64,000 nt of DNA from Elmis aenea (lineage: Eukaryota > Arthropoda > Insecta > Coleoptera > Elmidae), in assembly GCA_947652605.1 (NCBI GenBank), contig OX393576.1:14782575-14846574 (forward strand). Reading direction: 5' to 3'. Below the pieces are notes generated by a model. It had not been told where the DNA came from, searched no databases, and was given only the letters and a program-made list of their open reading frames with translations. Numbering within the stretch: position 1 is the first letter of the stretch; each line of letters begins with the position of its first letter. Both the position numbers and the translations under genes were made by a program. Shown one piece after another: positions 23,584 to 35,500 of the stretch.

Positions 23584-26500
23584 GTAAGATTATTTCAGAT
23601 AGCTTTATATCTAATTTTATATTAATAACATAGGTAGCTTCTGATTTACGAACAACTTTTGTTCATGATCGTTTCTTTTCAAGTAAAATAAGTCGCAAGT
23701 CGAAAACTCTATTAATGCAGCTAGAGACGTTTTCTCAATAGACTTAAAGATTTTCCATAAATAATTCGCCTTGTAGCACAATACGTCGTGTAAGAAATAT
23801 TTTTCTACTTCTGTTGCTAATGTACATAAACCATACCCATGCATAGGCCTACTAAGGTCAAACCAGGACCCGACGTCCTTTTTTTTATCCCAAGAAATTG
23901 GCACAAAAAAGTGGAAGGAGGAGACAAAATGCGCCGAAAGCGATTTTTTTTTAATTTTAAAGGATCAAACGTGTTTTAATGCCAAATTAGATAATGTAGA
24001 GTACATACTTTATCATCCAAAATTGCAGTTTTATGGCAAACTTTTCTGATTTTTTTAATTAGATTACAGATACACTTCTCACAAACTTATTTTTAATTAA
24101 GGTAAAAACGTTCATTAATAATATCCATTTAGGTAAAGAAAATATAAATATAATATTATCTACCATAAATTTTAAAAAAGTAAAACTATTTCGGTCAAAA
24201 ATTTAAAAAAAAAACGGAAGAACATCAGGTTGTTTTAAATTTATTTTATTGTTCCTTGTTCAGAAGGCTCCAAAGTTATAAACAAAAAGCGTACATTACT
24301 ACGAATTTCTTCAATAGCATGCGTACAGCGTAGCTACAAATTGATATTTTCTTACGAAAACACGTATGTCCGCCCCAAAAGCATGCAATTAGCAACTCTA
24401 TAAGTCTATAACACCCACGCAAAGACATTTCACAACAAAATGACAATGAAACACGTTTACTTAGCTCCGCGCCCTTTATTGTTGTCCACGCGGTCAGATT
24501 TCACAAGAAAATTAGTACGGAATGTTTTTTTTTAAACCGGGACAAACGCGAAACCGACTTGTAAAGTTTAAATTTTTTTTTAAATTTAAATTATTTAAAA
24601 AAACTTATCTACACAAAAAATCTATCTACAACGATTTCCTAAAAAATGTTTATCGTTGGCATTTTTAAACGTTTTTAGAGTTTCATATTTTCAGCCAATT
24701 CGTTCGATAAAATATTTAACATTGAAACCTTGCAGTTCCATTTTGATTAAGTATTACGATTCGTTATAATGAATAATTGCCATTCCAAAAACTAATTATT
24801 TGCGAAATTAACTAAAAATTTAAATGATGGAATATGATTATACATACGGTTTTTGCTTTCATTAGGACTGTGAAATAGTTTTAGTTAATCTCAAATGTTT
24901 GAAACTGTAATTAATCCAACTGTTACACCAAAGTAAATGAGAAAACATTTAAAACTGGTGATTATGGACGATAAACCAACCCTTAGGAGTTACTTTAATT
25001 TAAAAAGCTAAAAGTTAAACCCTAACCAATACGTACAAAAGTTTAATTACATCCTTTAAGCTTATCCGTCCATAATATTTAAATAAACGACTTGTACAAA
25101 TTTTGTGCCTTAAAACGGAAGGCATTGCAAATAAAAACTCTGTGATCTTTATTAGTTTTTTTCGGAGAAATTCACTTACAACGTTAGTACACTTTTACTC
25201 TTTTACTGCTGTCTATAAAACACGCAAATCCTACGAATGTTTATAGACAGAAGGCAGCATGTTACCAAAGAGAACTATGAACAGCAATACATTCGTTCCG
25301 TGTAGAGTAAATGGTACCCGTAGACAAAGCTTAAAGTAAACATTAAAACTGACGACACGTGTCTATCAATATTTGAAAGAGAAAGTGAGAGAGAAAAAGA
25401 GGGAGAGAGTTCTATTCCAATATAAGCGATATTAATAATTTATGGTTATGGTAATGGTAATATGTATACAATACATTTAATTATAATATTATTTGTGGCC
25501 CCTGTGTACAAGGTATATTGGAAAATTAGGTACCGTTTGGCTACTTAAAAAAAACAAAATTGATTTTAACTTTTTTTAAATTTTATTGGAATTGCAATAG
25601 CTTAAATTACTATTGTCCATAGTTTTCACCATTACTGAGACGTTTACCGTAACAGGTCATTAGCTTCTGTATCTCTTCATAGAACAGAGCCGTCTGTGAA
25701 GAAATCCACTCCTTTGGCATCATCATCGCTAAAGAATTTTCAAGAACTACTTTCTACGAAATTGTGACGGATCGTTTGAACTTTCGGACTTGTGCCCACA
25801 CTGGGCGCCGAAGAGGATCTTTGAGAAGCACAACAATTAATGTGCTGGCAGTACGCTGGGCATTCTCACACGATATAGTGCAGAAAGGTGATGAGTTCTT
25901 GAGCCATATTGTCACAGATGAAAACACATAAGGGTCCCATGTGACTCCGGAATCTAACCAGCTGTCCATGGAGTGGACAGTTTTTCAGGATAGGCAAGGG
26001 GTTTTTCTTCATGAGTTTAAGACTAAATATGTAGTCCACACTTAGCGCCAAGTGACTTTCAACTGTTTCTGCAACTGAAGAAATTCCTTGCTGGCCAGCG
26101 CTTTTTCCACGATTATGACGTCAAAGGAGCAGTACAAAAGTAGCTATTTTCACGGGTGACCCTGTTTTATGTAGAGAATATACAGAATAATAATGGAAAT
26201 CATGTAGAGAACATAACTGCAGAGTTTGTACTTGGACACCCTGTAAAAAAAGTGTTCCAGAAATCGCTCAATACCACATGTTATATAAAATTGTAATTAT
26301 TTTAAACAGCTATTAATAATTTTTTTAAACACAAGCATGGTTTCCAGACAAAAATGTCCTTTTTTTTTGTCTATGTAAACATTTCAATTTTTGTATGATA
26401 ATATTTCCAAAAAAGAAGTCATCATTAGATTAAAAACTCAATGTCTTGACATAAAGGAGAGTAAGTAGGTAACTACATTTTGTTGATTTGAAAAATTAAA

Positions 26501-29500
26501 CTACTTTATTTAGCTTTTGAACCAAATATTCTTTTATTTCGTGAATGCACAGAGACTGTTTGAACAAGTTTTAAAATATTTACACTACCTTAAAGAAAAC
26601 ATCCTTGACTATCTCATTTTAAGTAAAAAATACATAAAATAGTAAACTAAAGAATTTAAATAAAGTCTGTTTAAAATGAATGCATTTTTACTATATCTAC
26701 TTATTACTCACTCAAACTCTTGCGAATAATTTTTTTGCTATTTTAGGCAGATTTTTTCATAATTTAATAAACCTTAGAGAAACTTGGGAAAAAATAAACG
26801 AAATATTCGAAGACCCAATATCTGGGACCCCAAAAATAATAATAATTATCAATTGTTTTACACTTTATATACGAATGAATGCTTTAAATACAGACATTTA
26901 TGATTAAACGATTAAACATTAATTTGAATAGAATGGGCTGGGACCATCGTTATACTACCAACGATGCCCCTGAATGGGCCCCTTGTGCAAGCAGAGTTAA
27001 TGGGCCCTTCGGATAAAGTTTTCGTGTGTTTACGAGTATCAACAGTGCCAGATTCAGCCTTCACCAGGCCCTACCTAAAGTTTACGAATTCTGATGTTTA
27101 AAAAAATCCTTTTTTTTTTACTTTAGTCTCTGATACTGATCGGGGCCCCTCTAAATTACAGGCCCTGGATATTTGTTTTTTTTTGTCTATTGTTTTTTTT
27201 TATGCCAATAATAAAAGAACAAGTCGTTGTTTGCATTCTATGGGCCCCCTTGGCTCGTAGATCCATGTCCACCGCATTCGTTGTATCCCCGAATTCTACG
27301 CCACTATCACTATTTAAAATGGTACTAATACTAAATATGTCGCTATAATGTGTTGTAATCTTTCTAGAAAACCAATAATACGTATCCAACATCCATTTTT
27401 GTTGTTATCAAGTTGTCGCCTTTAATATACGAAGTGCTTGTTTGTTAACACTGCAAACTTTTTAATTGACCTAAATAACCAAAAGATTGATTCGATGCTA
27501 AACGGCACCCTAATATTAGTAATCAAGAGGAAATTAAACTAGCTCTGCTTGTTTATTGGGCAAATAATGTCACTAATCATACATTCGTCATAGTGTCACT
27601 CAACGTATCGGTGTTCATTTCCAGTGCACACAATTCTAGCTTTTTATCGATGCTGTCTTTTACATTCATTTCCACTAGTTTAATTATTAAAATACATTTT
27701 TATAAAATCAACAATGCCGTGAAAACAAATCTACCTAAGATGTGGCAAAATTGTAAAACTTGTCCAGCTTCGTATTTTTTTTATATATATTTAATAATTA
27801 CCATGATCTATCATGTCTTTCAGTAACTTAAAAAAAAGGCATTTTATTTAAGCATGAAAAATATAGATTTAACCCTTCGTATTTTATTTAAAATATTATT
27901 TTTTGAGTAGTAACCACGTTTAACAATTTTCGCCGTGTAGATAAGAATTAAACTGATTTAAATTATAATTAGTTTTAGTTTAAATCTCATCAAAATTTGA
28001 TACAGTAACCATTTCGTCTTAAATTTGTATTTAATGCAAGGAAATAGTAAAAGAGTCGTGGCTTTACAAAACAAATTTAAAAATAACCAGGGATGATGAT
28101 TCGGAGTTGGAATCGTGAGTCGGGAGTCGAGAAGCCGATGCTTTTTGGAGAAGTCGGAAGTCGGAAAAACTATGGAATTCCGACTCTTTGATCCGGTTTT
28201 TATCAAGAATGAGAACAGAATGAAAACGAGATATTGATCCGTTACGTTACATTTTGTACACACTGTATATAGATACTATATATAGTTATCGTTTTCTTGA
28301 TGTGAGAACAGCCTTAAAGAACAGAATGAACATGTAACAATTCAATGTCAACTTACATTTTTTTAATCATCTGTAGACGTTAATATTAAAATATAGTAGA
28401 CGAGTAACAACGTCCACATTTCTCATGAACAACGTTTAATAAAACGTTGCAAACAGAAACTTACAAATTAATGAAGACATCATCGAGCTTAATTTTATGA
28501 CATAAACTTGCTTATCATTTAATTTGTAATTAGTCCATTCTATATAAGGTTATACACAAAGCTAAACTTTGAAGTTCACAAGACCAAATTTTTTTATTAA
28601 TCTTTGTAGCAAACGCTAAATTACATTATCAAAAAATATTTTACGAAAACAACTACAATTCTAGTTCCTAATATGTATTTATATTTTAATTTTAAAGAAA
28701 AATAAAATTTTAAATAAGTATATTTTCTCGGTAGACAAATAAAAATTTCAAATCAGTGCATTATTATAGTACAAATAAATTCACTTGATATTTAAGTGTT
28801 TCCCACATCAAATTTTCACGACTTTTTCCCACAGATATACGCGATACGATATCACAATTCAATTCAGTTATAAAAATGTTCATTCTGCCACACATTATAG
28901 GAGATCGAATAACCACAATAAAAGCCTTTTCCAATGCTTTTTTTATTGCTTGCAACAGTGTTGTGCAGTAATCGACTGTTTAAATCTTTAATAGATACGG
29001 GTAGAGCTACATTCAGAAATATGTACCTACTACGTATGCTACCAATCCAATTTATATTTTTTGGGATATTTTCATTTTTGCTAGGCTTATTTTCCAGGGT
29101 CATTAAAAAGTCTGCAACAAATGAAAAAGTTTTTTTATTATCAATTTCTCAGATAATTTTTTTCTTGATAAAAGTTGATACATGGATTTAAACTAATTTT
29201 AAAATAAAAACAAGATCAATACAAATTCATATTCATATTCGCAGAAGTGCCCTTATAAGTTACAAAAATTTTGTAAAGGTTAAACTTGTTTGCAATTAAT
29301 ATTTATGAATAAAAATAAAATTTGACCTTAAATTTACAATTTTCATTTTAATAGTAATTTTAACAACAAAAAAATGTTCACTAAACATTTTTTTAAATTA
29401 CATTAAATTACTTTATTTACAAAATATAAAACTAAATAATAATTCAATTGGGTTTAACAATCTATTTAACTCTGACTGTAGACTTAATTTAACCAGTAAA

Positions 29501-32500
29501 AATAGCTAAAAGAATGCCATAAACTAAAATAACACTTGACTAAATTGTCAAACTCTTACTAGATTTAAAGAAAAATCACAATATATATGTATAAGAATTT
29601 TTTATAATTTAAAACAAAAATTAAAAACAAGAGAGTAGTTACTAACTGGTATTCTATTTTCCACGCAGATGGTATAATTGATCTGATAGAAGGTGCGAGG
29701 CTGTGGGAAGAACCTCATGGTGTTGTGCGGATAGTAGGCCGGTGTGGTAACGTAACTGAAAGAGATCCTGTACAGTCTGACTGGGCCTATAGGCTCAGCG
29801 AAAGAGCGCAAATTTCACTTAGTACAAGCCAATTTTTTCCTACGGGGTTTTCGCACGATTTCTCTATTCTTTTGACCGTTAGACCAGCAGCAGGTGAGCT
29901 ACAATTTACATGGCCGATCATTAAAAAATTAATACTCCTGTCGTCTAGGTCAAATTTCATCGTTATTTACTATATATAGCGACGATGGAGATGAGCAGTT
30001 ATCAGTTACTGTAGGCAGCGACGTCAGTTTGTATTATGAAGATACGGAAGGACTCCCAGAGGAAGGAAATTTTATTTCATTCGGTGTATCTGTTGATGAT
30101 GGAGAGTGAGTGTAAATATCTTTATTAAAACATATCAAGAGTAGGTACTTATGAGTAATACCGTTTTCCATGAAAAAAAAAAGTTACTAAAAAATTATTT
30201 CTTTGTTTGACATATCTCCTTCATTATCCACAACTTCTCTTTACATCTCTTTTAAATTCCATATACCTTACTTATTAAATAAAGTAGGTTTAAAATTGAA
30301 AAATTCTACAAGCCTATTTTCAATTTCTTCATGGTTTACAAAAAAAAATTATTGATTGAGAGATATGATAATGACTTAGAGCAACATCTGGGGTAACTGA
30401 TATTGTAATGAGTTACCAATCATATTCATTGATCTTTTTTGACATGATTTTGCAATATGTGGTGTAGCTTAATCGTATTGGAATGTAACAGTTTAAGAAA
30501 TGGTTCTAAAACATAATTGCTAATAACTAGACTACAGTTTGTTTGAGCTTCAGCAATAAAATGTAATTAAAAAAAGACATGTACTTATCAACAGTCGAGG
30601 GGTTATATAGCAAAAAATTACCGCAAATATATTAATGCAAGAATTATTTGTAGAAAGATCTTTGTAATTTTTTGTCATATCCACCATACTCCCAGATATT
30701 GCTCCAAGTGATGATCACAAGCGTATGTACAAGTCATCAGAACATTTCATTCAAAGGGAATATTTTATAATTATGAGGATATTATAAAACACTTGGAAAA
30801 CGTTCTTTATTTGAAAGGAAAAGGAGGAAGATTATGTGAAAGTTATTTAAATAAGTGAAGCTTTTTAAAAATCATCTTTTTACGGCTACCTCTTTATTTA
30901 ATGTTTTACTGCTCTATACAGATAGGTTTCAATAATAATATATTCACAGATGGCATCGACTAGCATTTAGTGTTAAAGGAGATTCTGTGACGCTTATAGT
31001 TGACTGCAAACAAACAATTACTAGACAGCTAGCACGAGAATCGACATCGCAACTTAGTACAGCCGGGATCATCACAATAGGCCATGAACTTATTGATGAG
31101 GGATTTTATTCCGTAAATAAAACCTATTATAATTTTCTTCAGATATTTTAGTTGGGTATTTCAGGGCGATGTGCAAGTATTAAGTATTGTGCCCAAACCT
31201 GATGATGCTTACGAATTATGTAATCGCTTTGCAACAGACTGCTCCGTGAGCTCTGCATCAAGCGGTGCGGGCGTCGCATTCGGCGAATATCATTTTAGCG
31301 GCAGCGGCGGAAGTTCATCTTCTTCTGGATCTTACCAAATTAGTTCTAGCGCAATAGGAAATGCTGAACAATTAGGTTGGTAAATTGAGTCTTGAGCTGA
31401 AAACCTTTTTTATTTATTGCTCCTATCACTTACTAGGCTTAGGTTCGTTAGGAAATAGAGAAAATGGTTTTTCTACGAGTGGAAGTGGGGGTGCAGGCAG
31501 TAGTTTTGAAATATACCGCCCGTCAGGCGGTAGCAGTGTAGGTGGGGAAATAGAACATTCTTTTGTTCATGGTTCTAGTGCGGTTGATGATAAACAAATT
31601 GAAGGTAAATTAAAAAATTGTTATTTTTTGTTTTAAAAAAAACAGTCAACTTCTATAATAATAAACCACAGACAATAAGCATGAAATATTCAACGAATTT
31701 AATAACGCGATTTCCTCACAAATTATTGTAGGTGCCGGTCGAACCAATGCTAGTACAATATTTGAAGAAAGTAACATAACAGACTGGTCTGGTTTATATA
31801 ATGTTTCGTCTAATCACTCAATTGAAATTGGAACTATCGAAGAACATGAAAATGAAGAATATGAAGTAGGAACTTCAATAAATGTTAAAATCATGCTTTA
31901 TACCGATATTTTATAGGAAATAACAGAAGAAAATTACACAGTTGGCCCTGTATCCCCGGAACAAAATTATGGAACCAGTTATGCATATTATCCAAACAGG
32001 GGACCACCAGGACCAAGAGGATATCCTGGATCACCTGGATCTCCAGGACCACCTGGTCTCAAAGGCGATTCTGGTAGAGATGGTTTATCGGGCACAATAG
32101 GTGTATCAGGTCCTCCTGGTCACGTATTTATGATACCAGTAAGTTTTACAAAACAATTTTTTTTTTAACAGATAAATAGTGTTGTTTTAGTTAAATGCCC
32201 AGAGCAATGAAAAAGGTCCAGATGCTCAAGCTGAAGCTTTTCGACAGATGTTGTCACAACATATGGTAAACATATGCTTTAAATTATTCTCTTCCACTGC
32301 AAAATAGTTATTTATTTCTATGTTAAAGATGGCAATGAGAGGAACTGAAGGGCCTATGGGTTTAACAGGCGTTCCAGGACCACCTGGTCCTGTTGGGCCG
32401 GATGGTATAAAAGGTGAACCAGGAGAAGTTGGAGAACCGGCAAGTGAATAATTTTATTTAAACATAATTATAATTAATTTCAATACAACTATCAAACACT

Positions 32501-35500
32501 TTAGGGTCCAAGGGGCTTAAGAGGACCAACAGGAGCTCCAGGAAGAGAAGGTCGTAGAGGTCGTCCAGGAAGAGACGGTGAAAGAGGTCTTACAGGTCCT
32601 CCAGGTGGAAAAGGCGAGCAAGGATTAATAGGTTTGCCAGGTCTACCAGGGGACAAGGGAGAAAGAGGAGCTACTGGTACTACGGGCGAACAAGGATTAC
32701 CAGGACATGAAGGAATGCAGGGCGACGAAGGACAGCCTGGTTTGCCTGGTCTACCAGGTGAAATGGCAAGTATAATATAGTTTGGTCTCTTTTAGACGCA
32801 TTAATTTAATAATCAATTTAATATTTTACCGTAAATAGATGAGTACAAAACTAATTAAATCTTTATTTATTTTAACTACGTGTCATTCATATATTAGTTT
32901 TAATTTTAATAAAAATTATATTGATAATTTTTTTAATATTTTATTACAATAATATAACTGGGTGTCTTAAGGGACCAAGAGGATTTACAGGGCCAAGGGG
33001 CTTGCCCGGATTGCCTGGTAATCCAGGAATTCCTGGAAGCGAAGGGCCTATAGGAAACAAAGGAAGTCCAGGACCACCAGGTCAACCCGGTGCTCCTGGA
33101 CAATCGGGATCACCAGGTCCTATTGGACCGCCAGGGCCTCAAGGAATGTTGGGTCCACCTGGAATTATGGTAATAAACTGGTTCGTACAATGTAAAATTA
33201 TTTAAAATGGTTGTTTTTAGGGACCTCAAGGAAAACCTGGTTTACCAGGATTACATGGTTCAGAAGGTGCTCCAGGTCATCCAGGTAATCCTGGAAGTCC
33301 TGGGTCTAAAGGTGAACAAGGTGTTATGGGTTCACAAGGTCCTATAGGCTTTCCTGGTGCTCGAGGAGTTAAAGGTGACGAAGGCAAACGCGGAGTACAA
33401 GGAGACAAAGGCGATAAAGGTGATCGAGGTTTAGATGGAGAAAAAGGAGAATATGGACCAAAAGGTGATGTTGGTTCGCAAGGACTACAAGGAACTATAG
33501 GATTAGAAGGACCAGAAGGACCAAAAGTGCGATTATTTACTATATTATTAAAACGTTTATAAAATTGAAAATTTTAAGGGTTTTGATGGACCACGAGGAG
33601 AAACGGGTTCCATAGGGCCACCTGGAGAAAAAGGTAAAATCGGCATGCCTGGGTTTGCTGGATATCCCGGTGGACCAGGTGAAAAAGGTGATAAAGGAGC
33701 GACTGGAAGAAATGGCCAAGCAGGTGATAAAGGAGATAGGGTATGACTGCATAGCATTTAAAGATTTAAGTGTAATATGTTTTAAAATATAGGGCAATCC
33801 TGGAATAGCTGGCGAAAGAGGTGAACCGGGACCTCGTGGATTCAGAGGATCACGAGGTCGTAGAGGTGCAGAAGGCACACCAGGTCCTAAAGGCGATACT
33901 GGACAACCTGGGCCACCCGGACCTCAAGGAGAACAGGGTTCACAGGGATCAGAAGGATCAAGAGGTTTTGTTGGACCAGCTGGTCCTGCAGGCTCTAATG
34001 GAAAAGATGGAATACCTGGACCATCTGGTGAAAGAGGACCGCCGGTGATTATATTTTATATGTATACAGTGTGGCTGGTTTTTCATTGTCCAGCTTATAT
34101 CTGCTGAAATATTAAAGTTACCAAAAAAAGTTAAATGAGAAACTTGTTAAACAAAAGCTGGTCTACAAAATGGTGCTAAAAATTTTGTTCCATAGCCTAC
34201 CAGTTTTTCGGAAAAATATCCAACTTTTGTTTTTTAAATAGAACACCCTGTATATTTTTACAGAATCACATTCTAAATCAATTTCTCTTCACAATGATAT
34301 TATCATAAGTACCATTTTGATTTTAAATTTTGCTCAATATTTCAAAAAAAGAGAATTATTATAGTCGGCTGTGGAAACAGCACAGCATATCAACTTTTTA
34401 TTATTTGTATAGTACATTTTTTAAATTATAATTACACTTATTTCTGTCTGATTTGACAAGTGTTTGCTAATGTAAACAAATTTGACAGGTATTTGCAATA
34501 AACAAAACAATATCACAGCCGACTTTAATAATTCCTTTTTTGAAATATTGTGCATAATTTAAAAGCAAAATGGTACTTATGATATATCATTGTAAAGAGA
34601 AATTGATTTAGAATGTGATTCTGTAAAAATATACAGGGTGTTCTATTTAAAAAACAAAAGTTGGATATTTTTCCGAAAAACTGGTTGGCTATGGAATAAA
34701 ATTTTTAGCACAATTTTGTAGACCAGCTTTTGTTTAATAATTTTCTCATTTAACTTTTTTTGGTAACTTTAATATTTCAGCAGATATAAGCTGGACAATG
34801 AAAAATCAGCCACACTGTATATTGATCCTTTATATTTAAAAACAAATGAATTTTTTTTCGAAAAAATTAATTTGTAAATTCTTTTTTTAAAATATAAATT
34901 GCAAATTTAAAAAAAAAGTAAAAATAATAATAAATAATAGTCTTTAATATTGTTTCCATTATTGTCAATTATAAGATGGTTTATAAATTTTAATGTCAGA
35001 ATTGTCAATGCTGTAGCTTTTCACGTATAAATGATTGCTTGAGTTTCTAAATAATAATTGAAATTTTATTTACACAATTTCATTGTAATAACATGATCAG
35101 CAAAATTACGGAGACTTAAAAACAAAATTTATGTAATTTAAAACAGTATGTTTTCAAATTTTACTGTTTTTTACAGATGTCTTATAATTAAGAAACTATA
35201 ACATTTTAAAATATTATTCTTTTTTCTTTACAATAGGGAGACCAAGGATCACCTGGATCACCAGGAGCACCAGGTGTAGTGGGCCCTCAAGGACCAACTG
35301 GAGAAGCAGGTCCTGTCGGAGAACCAGGGACACCTGGTTCTCCGGGAAATCCAGGTGAATCAGGTACACCTGGAGAATCAGGAAAAGAAGGTGGTCCCGG
35401 CCCCCCTGGATCACCTGGGAAACCTGGACCTCAAGGAGCTACTGGTTTGCCTGGTTTTCCAGGTGAAAGAGGCACAGCAGGCTTACCTGTAAGAATATGA

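Noticed and set aside
26935..27260. GGGCCC-rich stretch as a defined transposon
   Set aside because: Word content suggests an old hAT-like element, but no matching ends or target duplication could be found.
32751..32771. GT donors near 32,757 and 32,770 in place of the GC donor
   Set aside because: Both shift or break the Gly-X-Y register when joined to the next exon; only the GC site at 32,766 keeps it.
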